The position numbers and the translations under genes were made by a program. This document shows positions 50,518-60,544 of a DNA stretch of 64,000 bases, piece by piece. The notes beneath the pieces were generated by a model, which saw nothing but the letters and a program-made list of their open reading frames with translations, was not told the DNA's origin and ran no database searches. This DNA is from Scopulibacillus_A cellulosilyticus. Its GTDB lineage: Bacteria; Bacillota; Bacilli; Bacillales; Sporolactobacillaceae. The stretch covers positions 1-64,000 of the forward strand of contig NZ_JBHTCO010000005.1 in the NCBI RefSeq assembly GCF_042665295.1, written 5' to 3'. Position 1 is the first letter of the stretch. The number at the start of each line of letters is the position of its first letter.

Positions 50518-51297
50518 TTGAATAAAATTATCGATTCACACATTCACTTGGATCAATATAACGATAAGGACATTGATAGCATGATAAAACAAAACAGTCG
50601 TAATAGCGTCAAAGCGTTGATTGCCGTTTCAATGAACAAGGCTTCATCAGAAAGGAACCTGGAATTAGCAAAAAAATATCCTTCAGTTTACCCAGCTTTT
50701 GGATATCATCCAGAGCAAGAGCTGCCAACTGAAAACGAGATTCAGGAATTACTAGATTGGATGGACGGACATTGTTCAGAAATGGCTGCTGTCGGCGAAG
50801 TCGGCTTGCCATATTATTTACGTCAAGAAAAGAAAATGAATTTAGCTGCTTATGAAGAATTGTTGGAAATTTTTATTCAAAAGTCATCCGAGTGGCAATT
50901 GCCAATTGTTTTACACGCTGTATATGAAGACGCCGGACTTGCATGCGATTTATTGGAAAAATACTCGATTAAAAAGGCGCATTTTCATTGGTTTAAAGGT
51001 GATCTTAAGACGATTGAAAGGTTAATGGACAACGGATACTATATTTCATTTACACCCGAAGTATGTTATAGACCGAAAATAAGACAAATAGCTAAAATTT
51101 ACCCTCTTGAACTTATGATGTTAGAAACAGATGGGCCCTGGCCGTTTGCAGGACCGTTTCAAGGTCAAAAAACTTCACCTGTAATGATTCATAAAAGTGC
51201 GGAAGAAATAGCGGCTTTGAAAAATTGCTGTTTAACAGATGTTTATACGACGATATGGAATAATACATGTCAATTTTATAATCTGTCTGCAGAATAG
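50518..51297 (+). CDS. TatD-family metal-dependent hydrolase
   Basis: 259 residues. DSHIHLDQY (about 6-14) holds the HxH metal motif; AVGEVGLPY (about 93-101), VLHAVYEDA and METDGPWPF (about 209-215) complete a TatD-type active site. TatD proteins are nucleases or hydrolases of uncertain role; some are QueD- or DNA-linked. Start TTG 50518 with GAAGAGGTGG is favoured over ATG 50473. A hydrolase other than a DNase cannot be excluded, as the family is broad. Confidence 0.85.
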   Translation: MNKIIDSHIHLDQYNDKDIDSMIKQNSRNSVKALIAVSMNKASSERNLELAKKYPSVYPAFGYHPEQELPTENEIQELLDWMDGHCSEMAAVGEVGLPYYLRQEKKMNLAAYEELLEIFIQKSSEWQLPIVLHAVYEDAGLACDLLEKYSIKKAHFHWFKGDLKTIERLMDNGYYISFTPEVCYRPKIRQIAKIYPLELMMLETDGPWPFAGPFQGQKTSPVMIHKSAEEIAALKNCCLTDVYTTIWNNTCQFYNLSAE

Positions 51298-51543
51298 TAA
51301 TTCATGTTTTTAAAAATTACTAGCTTAGCTATCTTATTATTAAATAGCCAGTTGCACTTTAGGTCTGGCCTTGGAAGTTATATCATATCAAAGAAACTTA
51401 TTAAAAAGAGCGGATGCGTTTGGGAGCAGTGAAGGTCATTATAAGGAATACGTAAAATAAAAAATCTCTTCATATAAAAGATCAACCAGAATTCTTTCTA
51501 ATTGACTTTTTATAGATATCTCAATATTAGTGAATTTATTGGA

Positions 51544-52416
51544 TTAATTAAAAACGCCCGATTTCAGGAGGGAAGTAAACTTACTAAACGCCAGTGTTTT
51601 GACGATATCTTTATGGCTAATAAACTTCGTTGTAATCTTGTTGTACTTCCCCGGGAGTGCAAATTGTTGAATATCTTCATGTTTGCTAAGCTGATCAGCC
51701 GCTGACTTTGTTAAAAGTGATATACCAAGTCCGGCTTTTACACAGCCTATAACACCATCCAAGGTGTTCAATTCCATCAACTTTGCTGCTCTGATCCCTT
51801 TTGTTCCCAGCCATTTTTCAAATGTATCTCTGTAAAAACATCCGGACTTGAATACAATGATCGTTTGATTTTTCAGTTGATCAAAGTCGATGCCGGAAAG
51901 GATATTTTTCTTGGCAACCAGAACGAGTTCTTCTTTAAATACATCGATTTCTTCCAGTTCAGGATGATTAATTTTACCCCCAACAAAAGCGCCTTCTATC
52001 TCACGGTTCAAAGTTGCTTTTATGAGTTCTTCTGTAGTTCCGGTTTGCAGAGAGAGTTCCACCTGAGGATATTGATCATGATAAGTTGATAAAATACCGG
52101 GTAATCGTGTTGCTGCGGTGGTCTCCATTGCCCCAAGAGACAAGGTTCCGCTTGGTATATGGGAGTCTTTAATCATTTTTTCCGCCTCTTCCATCAGAAG
52201 AAGGACTTGTTCTGCATAAGATAAAAGAACCTTGCCTGTTGAGGTCAGATTAACCCCGTGTTTATGACGATAAAAAAGCTTTGTTTCGAAATGCCCTTCC
52301 AGTCGTTTAATTTTAGCGGTCACATTGGATTGGACAAAATTTAGGCTCTCAGCCGCCTTTGTAATATTAGCTTCCTTTGCAACCTCCCTAAAAACAAGGA
52401 GATCTTCAAGCTTCAT
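51544..52416 (-). CDS. LysR-family transcriptional regulator
   Basis: 290 residues. The N-terminal HTH (about 3-62) carries ITKAAESLNFVQSNVTAKIKRLE and the C-terminal effector domain a type 2 periplasmic-binding fold (about 88-285). ATG 52416 with GGAGGAAGG upstream is preferred to the longer frame from 52473. It is divergent from a nitronate monooxygenase gene and probably regulates it. Similar to YofA/CzcR-type regulators. The 51298-51543 interval downstream contains no convincing gene. Confidence 0.88.
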   Translation of the reverse strand: MKLEDLLVFREVAKEANITKAAESLNFVQSNVTAKIKRLEGHFETKLFYRHKHGVNLTSTGKVLLSYAEQVLLLMEEAEKMIKDSHIPSGTLSLGAMETTAATRLPGILSTYHDQYPQVELSLQTGTTEELIKATLNREIEGAFVGGKINHPELEEIDVFKEELVLVAKKNILSGIDFDQLKNQTIIVFKSGCFYRDTFEKWLGTKGIRAAKLMELNTLDGVIGCVKAGLGISLLTKSAADQLSKHEDIQQFALPGKYNKITTKFISHKDIVKTLAFSKFTSLLKSGVFN

Positions 52417-52443
52417 GTTTAACCTTCCTCCCAGCCTTTTAGA

Positions 52444-52463
52444 TATCATAATTATTGATGATA
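52444..52463. promoter_or_regulatory. LysR-type site candidate in the divergent intergenic region
   Basis: TATCAT-N8-ATGATA is an inverted repeat just upstream of the lysR start and about 110 bases from the divergent nitronate monooxygenase gene, consistent with LysR-type autoregulation. The pattern T-N11-A is contained in it. Weak on its own. Confidence 0.4.
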
Positions 52464-52570
52464 AATAACACAAAACATCATTTTACGTGTTTCTTTATCT
52501 CAATTATAATTAAAATATAGAATTTAGGAAACGATTTTTGATTATAAAGGCTTTTAGGAGGGACCATCAA

Positions 52571-53659
52571 ATGTGGTATGAGAATAAAATTACAGAAGAT
52601 TTAGGTATCAAATACCCAATAATACAGGCCGGGATGGCAGGGGGGGTTACAACCCCTGAACTGGTTGCTGCGGTTTCCAACACTGGCGCCCTCGGAACGC
52701 TTGGTGCCGGTTATATGAGTCTGGAACAAATGCGAGAGACCATTCGCAAGATTAAACAGCTTACGGATAACCCTTTTGGCGTTAACTTATTTATTCCAGA
52801 AATGCCTGATGTATTAGATGAAAAAATTGAAAAAGCGAACGAATGGCTCCGGCCATTTCGGGAAAGTTTGAATATATCAGAAACTCCTCAGGTAAAAAAG
52901 CCAAATACTTCTCTTTTTGAGAAGCAAATAGAGGTCATTATCGAAGAACGGGTTCCTGTATGCAGTTTTACATTTGGTATTCCGCCAAAAGAAACGGTAC
53001 AACAGTTAAAAAAGGAAAACGTGACAGTAATAGGAACGGCAACGACTGTAAAAGAAGCGATAACAAACGAGGAACACGGTATGGATATGGTCGTTGCACA
53101 AGGTAGTGAGGCTGGGGGACATCGCGGGACTTTTATGGGAGCCTTTGAGGAAGCCATGATCGGAACAATGGCGCTCGTTCCGCAAATCGCGGATCATGTC
53201 AATATCCCGGTCATTGCTGCCGGAGGGATTATGGACGGCAGAGGCGTTTTAGCAGCCATGGTATTAGGGGCTGAGGCTGTTCAAATGGGAACGGCCTTTG
53301 TTACCAGTCAGGAAAGCGGAGCAAATGTACAGCACAAAGAAGCAATATTAAATAGTATAGAGGAGCAAACGGTTGTGACTTCGGCATTCAGCGGGAAACC
53401 GGCAAGGGGAATCAAAAATGAGTTCATCACAAAAATGGCTGAACATGAAAAGGAACTGCCGGCATATCCTGTTCAAAACACATTAACAAAAACGATACGA
53501 AGTGAAGCAGCCAAGCAAAACCGGCCTGAATGGATGTCGCTTTGGTGCGGACAAAATCCGCGTTCAAGCAAACAGCAATCCGCCCGTAAAATAATTTTAG
53601 ACATTATTTCTCAAGTTAATGACATCGTGAAAGATAAAGAAACAAGGTGGTTACGTTGA
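52571..53659 (+). CDS. Nitronate monooxygenase (2-nitropropane dioxygenase family)
   Basis: About 362 residues, FMN-binding TIM barrel. YPIIQAGMAGGVTTPELVAA (about 16-35) starts the barrel; GSEAGGHRG (about 178-186) and AAGGIMDGRGVLAAMVLGA bind FMN and phosphate. It oxidises alkyl nitronates such as propionate-3-nitronate. ATG 52571 with TTAGGAGGGAC is favoured. It is divergent from lysR. Its 3' end overlaps the remains of an MFS gene. Confidence 0.9.
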   Translation: MWYENKITEDLGIKYPIIQAGMAGGVTTPELVAAVSNTGALGTLGAGYMSLEQMRETIRKIKQLTDNPFGVNLFIPEMPDVLDEKIEKANEWLRPFRESLNISETPQVKKPNTSLFEKQIEVIIEERVPVCSFTFGIPPKETVQQLKKENVTVIGTATTVKEAITNEEHGMDMVVAQGSEAGGHRGTFMGAFEEAMIGTMALVPQIADHVNIPVIAAGGIMDGRGVLAAMVLGAEAVQMGTAFVTSQESGANVQHKEAILNSIEEQTVVTSAFSGKPARGIKNEFITKMAEHEKELPAYPVQNTLTKTIRSEAAKQNRPEWMSLWCGQNPRSSKQQSARKIILDIISQVNDIVKDKETRWLR

Positions 53660-53888
53660 GGCCTGTTTCATTCTTTTAGCCGGTACCGCTTCTTTAATGG
53701 TTGTGATGGGGATTGGGAGGTTTGCTTATACTCCCATTCTTCCATTTATGCAAAATGATGTTCATTTTTCTCACTCAACGGCAGGGTACTTAGCTTCCTT
53801 TAATTACATCGGTTACCTTCTGGGGGCTTTAATACCAAGCTTTTTCCGCTGGAAGCAGTGCGTTTTTTGTTTTTTTAGGGTATGCTAA
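53655..53888 (+). pseudogene. Truncated MFS transporter (YbfB/YjiJ family)
   Basis: The open frame reads LLAGTASLMVVMGIGRFAYT, then PILPFMQNDVHFSHSTAGYL and ASFNYIGYLLGALIPSFFRW, which is the start of a YbfB-type MFS transporter (first two membrane spans). After about residue 65 the similarity ends and a stop follows at 53886. There is no convincing start codon upstream, and the N-terminal residues run into the nitronate monooxygenase gene. The remaining about 330 residues expected for the family are absent. It is a decayed fragment, probably once co-transcribed with the monooxygenase. Confidence 0.65.
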
Positions 53889-53922
53889 ACTCGATATATC
53901 AAGAATAAGGAGGTGGCGTCTT

Positions 53923-55971
53923 GTGACAACAAATCAAAAACCCAATCGTTTAATTGATGAGAAATCCCCATACTTGCTGCAACATGCATACAACCCTGTA
54001 GATTGGTATCCGTGGAGTGAAGAGGCCTTTGCCAAAGCAAAAGCTGAAAACAAACCCGTATTCGTCAGTATCGGCTATTCAACTTGTCATTGGTGCCATG
54101 TCATGGCGCACGAATCATTTGAAGATGATGAAGTCGCGGCTATTCTTAATGAATCATACATATCAATTAAAGTGGATCGGGAAGAAAGGCCGGATATCGA
54201 TGCTATTTACATGACGATTTGTCAAGCATTAACCGGACAAGGCGGCTGGCCGCTTAGTGTCTTTTTAACACCTGATCAAAAACCGTTTTACGCGGGGACT
54301 TATTTTCCGAAAGAAAGTATGTACGGACGTCCGGGGTTTAAGGATGTTTTATTATCTCTTAACCAGCAATATCATGATAACCCCGAGAAAATTACAGAAA
54401 TCGGTTCACAAATTGTCAACACTTTATCGGAACAAACAAAAAGTGAAGCACCTATTTCTGAAGGGATTCTAGAAAAATGTTTTGAGCAGTTTTCGCAGAC
54501 ATTTGACCCGCGGTTTGGCGGATTTGGTCAAGCGCCGAAATTTCCGTCACCACATCAATTAATGTATTTATTAAGATATCATCGTTTAAAAGAGGACGAT
54601 GAAGCAACAGAAATGGTGATTAGAACGCTTGATGCAATGGCTAACGGGGGAATTTATGATCATGTTGGCTATGGTTTTTCCAGATATTCCGTTGATGAAA
54701 AATGGCTGGTCCCCCATTTTGAGAAAATGCTTTATGATCAAGCGTTACTGATGATGGCTTTTACGGAAGCTTATCAAGTTGCCGGCAGTAACAGATTTCA
54801 AAAAGTCGTAAAAGAGATTTTCGAATATGTGATGCGTGAGCTTAATGATGATCAAGGCGGTTTTTATTGTGCGGAAGATGCTGATTCGGAAGGTGTTGAA
54901 GGGAAATATTATCTGTGGGACAAGTGGGAAATTATCGATGTTCTTGGTGAAGAAAACGGAGAACTTTTTTGCGATGCCTATGGTATTACAGAAGAAGGGA
55001 ATTTCGAGGGACGCAATATTCCTAACTTAATTAAAACGTCATTCATCGAATTAGCCGAACGTAAAAATATGGATGTCGATGAGTTGACATCAAAATTAAA
55101 TGAAGCGAAAAAAAACCTGCTTGAACATAGAAATAAGCGTGTTCATCCGCATAAAGATGATAAAATATTAACTTCTTGGAATGCGCTGATGATCACGGCT
55201 TTAGCAAAGGCCGCCCGAGTGTTTAACGATGAGAGATACTTAAAATCAGCTGAAAATGCCTTTTCTTTTATTGAAGAAAACATGGTTAAAGGCGGCCGTT
55301 TAATGGCCAGATACCGTGACGGTGAAGTGAAATTTGCAGGATACTTGGATGATTATGCCTTTTTCATTTGGGCTTGTGATGCACTTTATGAAGCAACCTA
55401 TAATGTTGCCTACCTTGAAAAAATGAAAAAATGGACAGATAAAATGATATCTGGTTATTGGGACGAAAAAAACAGTGGCTTCTATCTTTATAGCAAGGAT
55501 TCCGCTGAACTGATTTTACGACCGAAAGAAATTTACGATGGGGCGATTCCTTCAGGAAACAGTGTCGCGGCTTTAATGTTAATCAAGCTGTCGCGAAGAC
55601 TCGGTGAAACAAATTACGAAACTTATGCTAATCAGCTGTTGACAGCTTTTTCAAACCAAGTCAACTCCTATCCGATGGGTTATACACAATTTTTAACAGC
55701 TCACTTGTTTATTCAATCTGAGCCGAAAGAACTTGTGATATTTAAAGGTAAAGATGAAAAAGGGTATAAGGAACTTTTAAAAAATCTTAATAGAATGTTC
55801 TTGCCTGAAGTTGTCATCGTTGCAGGCGAAGAGGAGCAACTGAAGGAGAGCATAGCGTTTCTAAAGGATTATGAGACAATTGATGAACAAACGACCTTTT
55901 TCCTATGCCGGCAATTTCAGTGCGAACGTCCAACAACAGATTTTCAAATGATATTTGAGAAATTAAAGTAA
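53923..55971 (+). CDS. yyaL: Thioredoxin domain-containing protein YyaL (DUF255)
   Basis: 682 residues. The N-terminal thioredoxin-like domain (about 1-160) carries YSTCHWCHVMAHESFED with a CxxC motif (about 52-55). The C-terminal part is an alpha/alpha-toroid with glycosyl hydrolase-like repeats (PHFEKMLYDQA; ADSEGVEGKYYLW). This is the YyaL/SPATA20 family, whose role is not known with certainty. GTG 53923 follows AAGGAGGTGG. A terminator follows. Confidence 0.9.
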   Translation: MTTNQKPNRLIDEKSPYLLQHAYNPVDWYPWSEEAFAKAKAENKPVFVSIGYSTCHWCHVMAHESFEDDEVAAILNESYISIKVDREERPDIDAIYMTICQALTGQGGWPLSVFLTPDQKPFYAGTYFPKESMYGRPGFKDVLLSLNQQYHDNPEKITEIGSQIVNTLSEQTKSEAPISEGILEKCFEQFSQTFDPRFGGFGQAPKFPSPHQLMYLLRYHRLKEDDEATEMVIRTLDAMANGGIYDHVGYGFSRYSVDEKWLVPHFEKMLYDQALLMMAFTEAYQVAGSNRFQKVVKEIFEYVMRELNDDQGGFYCAEDADSEGVEGKYYLWDKWEIIDVLGEENGELFCDAYGITEEGNFEGRNIPNLIKTSFIELAERKNMDVDELTSKLNEAKKNLLEHRNKRVHPHKDDKILTSWNALMITALAKAARVFNDERYLKSAENAFSFIEENMVKGGRLMARYRDGEVKFAGYLDDYAFFIWACDALYEATYNVAYLEKMKKWTDKMISGYWDEKNSGFYLYSKDSAELILRPKEIYDGAIPSGNSVAALMLIKLSRRLGETNYETYANQLLTAFSNQVNSYPMGYTQFLTAHLFIQSEPKELVIFKGKDEKGYKELLKNLNRMFLPEVVIVAGEEEQLKESIAFLKDYETIDEQTTFFLCRQFQCERPTTDFQMIFEKLK

Positions 55972-55998
55972 CAGCCTTTTATAAGGCTGTTTATTTTT
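55970..55998 (+). terminator. Terminator after yyaL
   Basis: AACAGCCTT-ttat-AAGGCTGTT stem (55970-55991) with TATTTTTG after it, overlapping the stop codon region. Confidence 0.85.
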
Positions 55999-56098
55999 GT
56001 GCTGTTGGTGCATTTATCCATTTTAGGTTTTCATACCCAAAATATGGTCTATAGACGGTATTTTGGTATAAGTATTAACTAGATATGAAGATGGCCCA

Positions 56099-56233
56099 TT
56101 GTATAGCAGCGAGGAGGATTTTATAAGTCGGCTTGCAAGCAGGAAGCTGCCAACGTCTAAAGGCTTAGCACAAGCCAAGTTATCTATAGGAAGCAACTTC
56201 TATCCAGAACATCCATTCGATATGGTAAAATAA
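56099..56233 (+). CDS. Possible small ORF or gene remnant
   Basis: The frame encodes about 44 residues, LYSSEEDFISRLASRKLPTS then KGLAQAKLSIGSNFYPEHPF, whose composition looks like a real protein. The only start is a TTG at 56099 with no ribosome binding site, and a GAGGAGG stretch falls inside the frame. It may be the 3' remnant of a decayed gene; the frame is open upstream to 56072. Family not recognised. Confidence 0.3.
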   Translation: MYSSEEDFISRLASRKLPTSKGLAQAKLSIGSNFYPEHPFDMVK

Positions 56234-56263
56234 AAGTAATACAATTAAACGAAGGGGATAAGA

Positions 56264-58546
56264 ATGAAAGTCAGGCAAACCATGTCAGACCTTATTTCAG
56301 ATTTAAAAACAAACGAAAATATTGTTCATTGGCATACAATTCCCGAACGTAAGGCTGTTACAGCGCCATTTCCTAACGGGATGGACGAGAGGTTAATTGA
56401 TGCCTTGAGAAAACGTGGAATTGAAGCGTTGTATTGCCATCAAACCGAGGCTTTTAAGACCGCGCAAAGCGGGAAAGATTTTGTAGCTGTTACACCGACC
56501 GCTTCAGGAAAGACGTTTTGTTACAACTTGCCTGTTCTGCAAGGATTATTAGAAGACAATAACAGAAGAGCTTTGTACATGTTTCCAACAAAGGCGCTTG
56601 CGCAAGATCAAAAAAGTGAAATGAACGAGATGATTGATGAGATGGGGGTTTCTCTAAAGAGCTATACATACGATGGGGATACACCAAGCCAAATCAGGCA
56701 AAAAATTCGTCAAGCCAGCCAAATCGTCATTACAAACCCTGATATGCTTCATTCGGCCATTTTACCTCATCATACGAAGTGGGTATCGTTATTTGAAAAG
56801 CTTCATTATATTGTTATCGATGAACTTCATACGTATCGCGGTGTTTTTGGCAGCCATGTGGCTAATGTTATCCGCCGGTTGAAACGGATTTGCCATTATT
56901 ATGGCAGCAACCCTATTTTTATTTGCACATCAGCTACAATCGCCAATCCAAAAGAACATGCTGAGACGTTGACAGGTAAGAAGATGCATTTAATTGATAA
57001 AAACGGTGCCCCATCTGTCAGAAAACATTTTGCTTTTTACAACCCGCCGATTGTCAACAAACCATTAAATGTAAGAAGAAGCGCCACACTGGAAGTTAAA
57101 GAACTGGCTAAGGAATTCCTAGAAAATGACATTCAAACGATCGTATTTGCCAGAAGCCGTGTCCGGGTCGAGTTATTATTAAGTTATTTGCAATCTTTAA
57201 ATACCGGACGGGCTGAAAGGTCAAAAATTCGTGCCTACCGCGGCGGGTACCTGCCTTCTGAGCGCCGCAGCATTGAAAAAGGGCTGCGCAATGGCGAGAT
57301 TATGGGTGTTGTCAGTACGAACGCGCTGGAGTTAGGCGTTGATATCGGACAGCTTCAGGTATGCATTATGACAGGCTATCCCGGTTCAGTAGCAAGCACT
57401 TGGCAGCAAGCAGGACGGGCGGGGAGACGGCAGGATGAAGCGGTTATCTTGTTAGTTGCTTCATCGAGTCCATTAGATCAATACATTATACAGCATCCGG
57501 ATTATTTCTTTGAACGGAATCCTGAGGAAGCCCGTATTAACCCTGATAACTTAATAATTCTTGTCGACCATATTAAATGTGCAGCGTATGAATTGCCATT
57601 CAGGGAAGATGAGACATTTGACGGCATTGAAATAGAAGATATTTGTACTTTTTTGAGTGATGAAGATGTGTTGCATTTTCAATCGGGAAAATGGTTTTGG
57701 ATGAACGATGCTTTCCCGGCAACGAATATTAGTCTTCGTTCAGCTTCACAAGAAAATGTTGTGATTATAGACCAGACTGAGCAGGCGAATGTCAAAGTGA
57801 TCGGTGAAATGGACCGCTTCAGCGCGATGACGATGCTCCATGAGGAAGCGATCTACTTGCACCAGGGCGAACAATATCAAGTCGAGAAGCTTGATTGGGA
57901 AGAGAAAAAGGCCTACGTCCGGCAAATTGATGTCAATTATTATACGGATGCCAATTTAGCTGTTCAAATGGATGTTTTGGATATTGATAAAAAAAGACAG
58001 AATGACGGAGAACAATTTGAGACGGCTTTCGGTGAGGTTACCGTTAGGGCAATGGCGACATTATTTAAGAAAATTCGCTTTGAAACGCATGAGAATATCG
58101 GCTGGGGACCGATTCAATTGCCTGAAGAGGAAATGCATACCAGCGCCGCGTGGATCAGTTTTTCGGATAACATCATGAATGAATATGAGAAGGAAACCTT
58201 TGAACAAGCGTTGCTTGGCATCAGTCATATTTTAAAGCATGCAGCGCCGCTTTTTGTGATATGTGATCCTGTTGATTTACAAGTTGTACCGAAAATAAAG
58301 GCCCCGCATAATGAAAAGCCGACGATTTTTATTTATGATAAGTATCCCGGCGGCATTGGCTTAAGTGAAAAATTATATGATATCATGCCGAAAATATTGG
58401 ATGAAATCAAAATGATGATTGAACGCTGTCCGTGTGAAGCAGGCTGCCCATCCTGTATTGGGATGACCCATGGCGGTGAAAGTATAAATAAAAAGATGGT
58501 TGTCTCTCTTTTAAAAGCAATGAAGGATGAAAGCCCGTGTCATTAA
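56264..58546 (+). CDS. mrfA: DEAD/DEAH-box DNA helicase MrfA (YprA)
   Basis: 760 residues, superfamily 2 helicase. Walker A is TPTASGKTFCYNLP (about 75-88) and motif II DELH (in VIDELHTYRG, about 186-195); ATIANPKE is motif III-like, and GRAGRRQDEAV (about 388-398) is motif VI. A C-terminal Cys cluster (CPCEAGCPSCIG) is the MrfA zinc-binding region. MrfA works with MrfB in B. subtilis mitomycin C excision repair. The start follows GAAGGGGATAAG. It overlaps mrfB by ten bases. Confidence 0.92.
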   Translation: MKVRQTMSDLISDLKTNENIVHWHTIPERKAVTAPFPNGMDERLIDALRKRGIEALYCHQTEAFKTAQSGKDFVAVTPTASGKTFCYNLPVLQGLLEDNNRRALYMFPTKALAQDQKSEMNEMIDEMGVSLKSYTYDGDTPSQIRQKIRQASQIVITNPDMLHSAILPHHTKWVSLFEKLHYIVIDELHTYRGVFGSHVANVIRRLKRICHYYGSNPIFICTSATIANPKEHAETLTGKKMHLIDKNGAPSVRKHFAFYNPPIVNKPLNVRRSATLEVKELAKEFLENDIQTIVFARSRVRVELLLSYLQSLNTGRAERSKIRAYRGGYLPSERRSIEKGLRNGEIMGVVSTNALELGVDIGQLQVCIMTGYPGSVASTWQQAGRAGRRQDEAVILLVASSSPLDQYIIQHPDYFFERNPEEARINPDNLIILVDHIKCAAYELPFREDETFDGIEIEDICTFLSDEDVLHFQSGKWFWMNDAFPATNISLRSASQENVVIIDQTEQANVKVIGEMDRFSAMTMLHEEAIYLHQGEQYQVEKLDWEEKKAYVRQIDVNYYTDANLAVQMDVLDIDKKRQNDGEQFETAFGEVTVRAMATLFKKIRFETHENIGWGPIQLPEEEMHTSAAWISFSDNIMNEYEKETFEQALLGISHILKHAAPLFVICDPVDLQVVPKIKAPHNEKPTIFIYDKYPGGIGLSEKLYDIMPKILDEIKMMIERCPCEAGCPSCIGMTHGGESINKKMVVSLLKAMKDESPCH

Positions 58547-59808
58547 AAAAGCAATTAGCAAGATATAAAAATCATCTCAGCCGGGAGGGGTCTGGAGAGA
58601 AGAGTAAGCGCACTCCCCGCCAAATAAGTGCTAACGATCGTTACCAGCAGGAATTAGAATTAGCCGCAGAACATCTTAACGCAGATATCAAGATGTTTGA
58701 TGATCAATTTATATTAATTAGAACAGAAAAGTTTGACTTAAATGAAAAACATGGTCTTTATTCGTTTAATGAGTTAGAGGATATCCTTTCTGATTGGCAA
58801 AAATCGAACATTGATCACCCCTTATCCTCCGGCGGAAGAAAAATGGATGATTTGCTGTTTTTTGATACGGAAACAACAGGACTCGGGGCAGGAGCCGGCC
58901 ATATGATTTTTCTTATTGGCACGGCAAGAGTAACTGGCAAAAAACTGATTCTAAAGCAGTATTTTTTACCGGGACCAGGACATGAAGCGGCTTTTTATCA
59001 TTATTTTTTATCCAACTGCCCAGATCTTAAAAACCTTGTGACATATAATGGTAAATCTTTTGATTGGCCGAGAGTAAAAACAAGGCATCAGTTTGTAAAA
59101 GAACGCGTACCTGCGCTTCCGTCTTTTGGCCACTTTGATTTACTGCATGCGTCAAGGCGGCTTTGGAAGGATCATTTGTCTTCAACCCGGCTTGAAACAG
59201 TTGAAAAGGAAATATTGAAAATCAAAAGATCCAACGATGTACCCGGTCATATGGCACCATTTCTATACTTTCAATTTTTAAAACAGCCAAAGGCTTCTTT
59301 AATAGAAGGTGTTATGAAACATAATGCAGAAGATATAAAAACATTGGTGACGCTCTATATTCATTTATCAAAAAGGATTTTACACTTTAATGATTCCGGT
59401 GTCCGCGATTATGAATTGTATCAAGTTGGCAGGTGGTATCGTTATATTGGTAACAATTTGCAAGCAATTTCTGTGTTTGAAAGACTTTTAAATGAAAAGA
59501 CATTATATGCTAAAAAGGCAATGAAAGATTTGGCAAGCCTTTATAAAAAGGCCGGGCGCTATAAAGAATCCTTCGCATTATATGAAACGCTTGCAGAAAA
59601 CGATATGGACCCTCATCTATGCATTGAAGCGGCTAAATTATTGGAGCATCAATATAAAGATATAAAAAAAGCGATTTATTATACAGAATTAGCTCTAAAT
59701 CGATTAGAATATAAAAATACAATACTAAAAACAAAACAGGACGAAGATAAGCAAGACATCATTAAAAGGTTTGATCGATTAAAGGCTAAGGAAAGGAAAA
59801 TTGATTAA
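58537..59808 (+). CDS. mrfB: MrfB (YprB) 3'-5' DEDD exonuclease-like repair protein
   Basis: 423 residues. An RNase H-like exonuclease domain (about 100-280) has FFDTETTGLGAG (catalytic D and E, about 108-119), TYNGKSFDWPRVKTR (motif II) and HNAEDIKTLV (motif III). A C-terminal TPR-like region (about 300-400) follows. It partners MrfA in DNA repair. Its start overlaps mrfA by ten bases, so they are translationally coupled. The GTG or ATG start choice follows AAGCCCGTGTC. Confidence 0.9.
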   Translation: MSLKKQLARYKNHLSREGSGEKSKRTPRQISANDRYQQELELAAEHLNADIKMFDDQFILIRTEKFDLNEKHGLYSFNELEDILSDWQKSNIDHPLSSGGRKMDDLLFFDTETTGLGAGAGHMIFLIGTARVTGKKLILKQYFLPGPGHEAAFYHYFLSNCPDLKNLVTYNGKSFDWPRVKTRHQFVKERVPALPSFGHFDLLHASRRLWKDHLSSTRLETVEKEILKIKRSNDVPGHMAPFLYFQFLKQPKASLIEGVMKHNAEDIKTLVTLYIHLSKRILHFNDSGVRDYELYQVGRWYRYIGNNLQAISVFERLLNEKTLYAKKAMKDLASLYKKAGRYKESFALYETLAENDMDPHLCIEAAKLLEHQYKDIKKAIYYTELALNRLEYKNTILKTKQDEDKQDIIKRFDRLKAKERKID

Positions 59809-59897
59809 ATTGCCCGGGTAAGCGCAAAATAGGCCTTTTTCTGTCTTGATTTTACATTTTGTAATAAAAAATCGCTTAATATTGCAGGTGGTATTTA

Positions 59898-60470
59898 ATG
59901 AGCGGTGTGGTAGCTGTAACAGGATATAAACCGAATGAACTTGGGATTTTCACTCAACAGCATCCGGGAATTGAGGTAATCAAGTTTGCTTTACGGTCAA
60001 ATATTATACATCTTATCGAAGAAGGTATTGAATGGTTTATCATTAGCGGCCAGCCCGGTGTAGAACTTTGGGCTGCTGAGACTGTGTTAAACCTTAAAGA
60101 AGAATATCCACAGGTGAAATTGGCTGTTTTGATGCCTTTTCTTGAACAAGAGGGGCGCTGGCCGGAGCATGCTAAAAGTATGTACTATGATATCTTAGCA
60201 AATGCAGATTTTGTTGAAGCGATTACACAACGTCCGTATGAGCACCCTGCGCAGCTTCGCCAGAAAAATGATTTTATAATTGGGAAAAGTGACGGTTTGC
60301 TTATCGTATACGATGAAGAGACACCGGGGTCGCCGCAATATTATTTAGGTCCTGCCAGACGAAAGCAGGAGCACTCTCATTACCCTATTATTATGATCAA
60401 CCGCTATGATCTTGAGCTTGCATCAGCTGAGCTCAGGGAGCAAGATCCTGATTATTGGACGCAAATGTAA
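59898..60470 (+). CDS. ypsA: YpsA family protein (SLOG superfamily, DUF1273)
   Basis: 190 residues, Rossmann-like fold: VAVTGYKPNELGIF (about 4-17) and FIISGQPGVELWAAETVL (about 47-64, nucleotide-binding GxP/SG loop) match YpsA. It has been linked to cell division control with GpsB, the next gene, in Staphylococcus and Bacillus. The start follows GCAGGTGG. It lies 74 bases before gpsB. Confidence 0.88.
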   Translation: MSGVVAVTGYKPNELGIFTQQHPGIEVIKFALRSNIIHLIEEGIEWFIISGQPGVELWAAETVLNLKEEYPQVKLAVLMPFLEQEGRWPEHAKSMYYDILANADFVEAITQRPYEHPAQLRQKNDFIIGKSDGLLIVYDEETPGSPQYYLGPARRKQEHSHYPIIMINRYDLELASAELREQDPDYWTQM

Positions 60471-60544
60471 TTGACATTTCACCATATTTTTGAAAGAATA
60501 ATAAGCACATACAACCAATGTGTTAAACGTTGAGGTGATGTTCA

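Noticed and set aside
51298..51543. Open frame encoding a segment like SYQRNLLKRADAFGSSEGHY near 51370-51460
   Set aside because: Protein-like composition but no start codon or ribosome binding site. It could be a remnant, but there is too little to support a feature.
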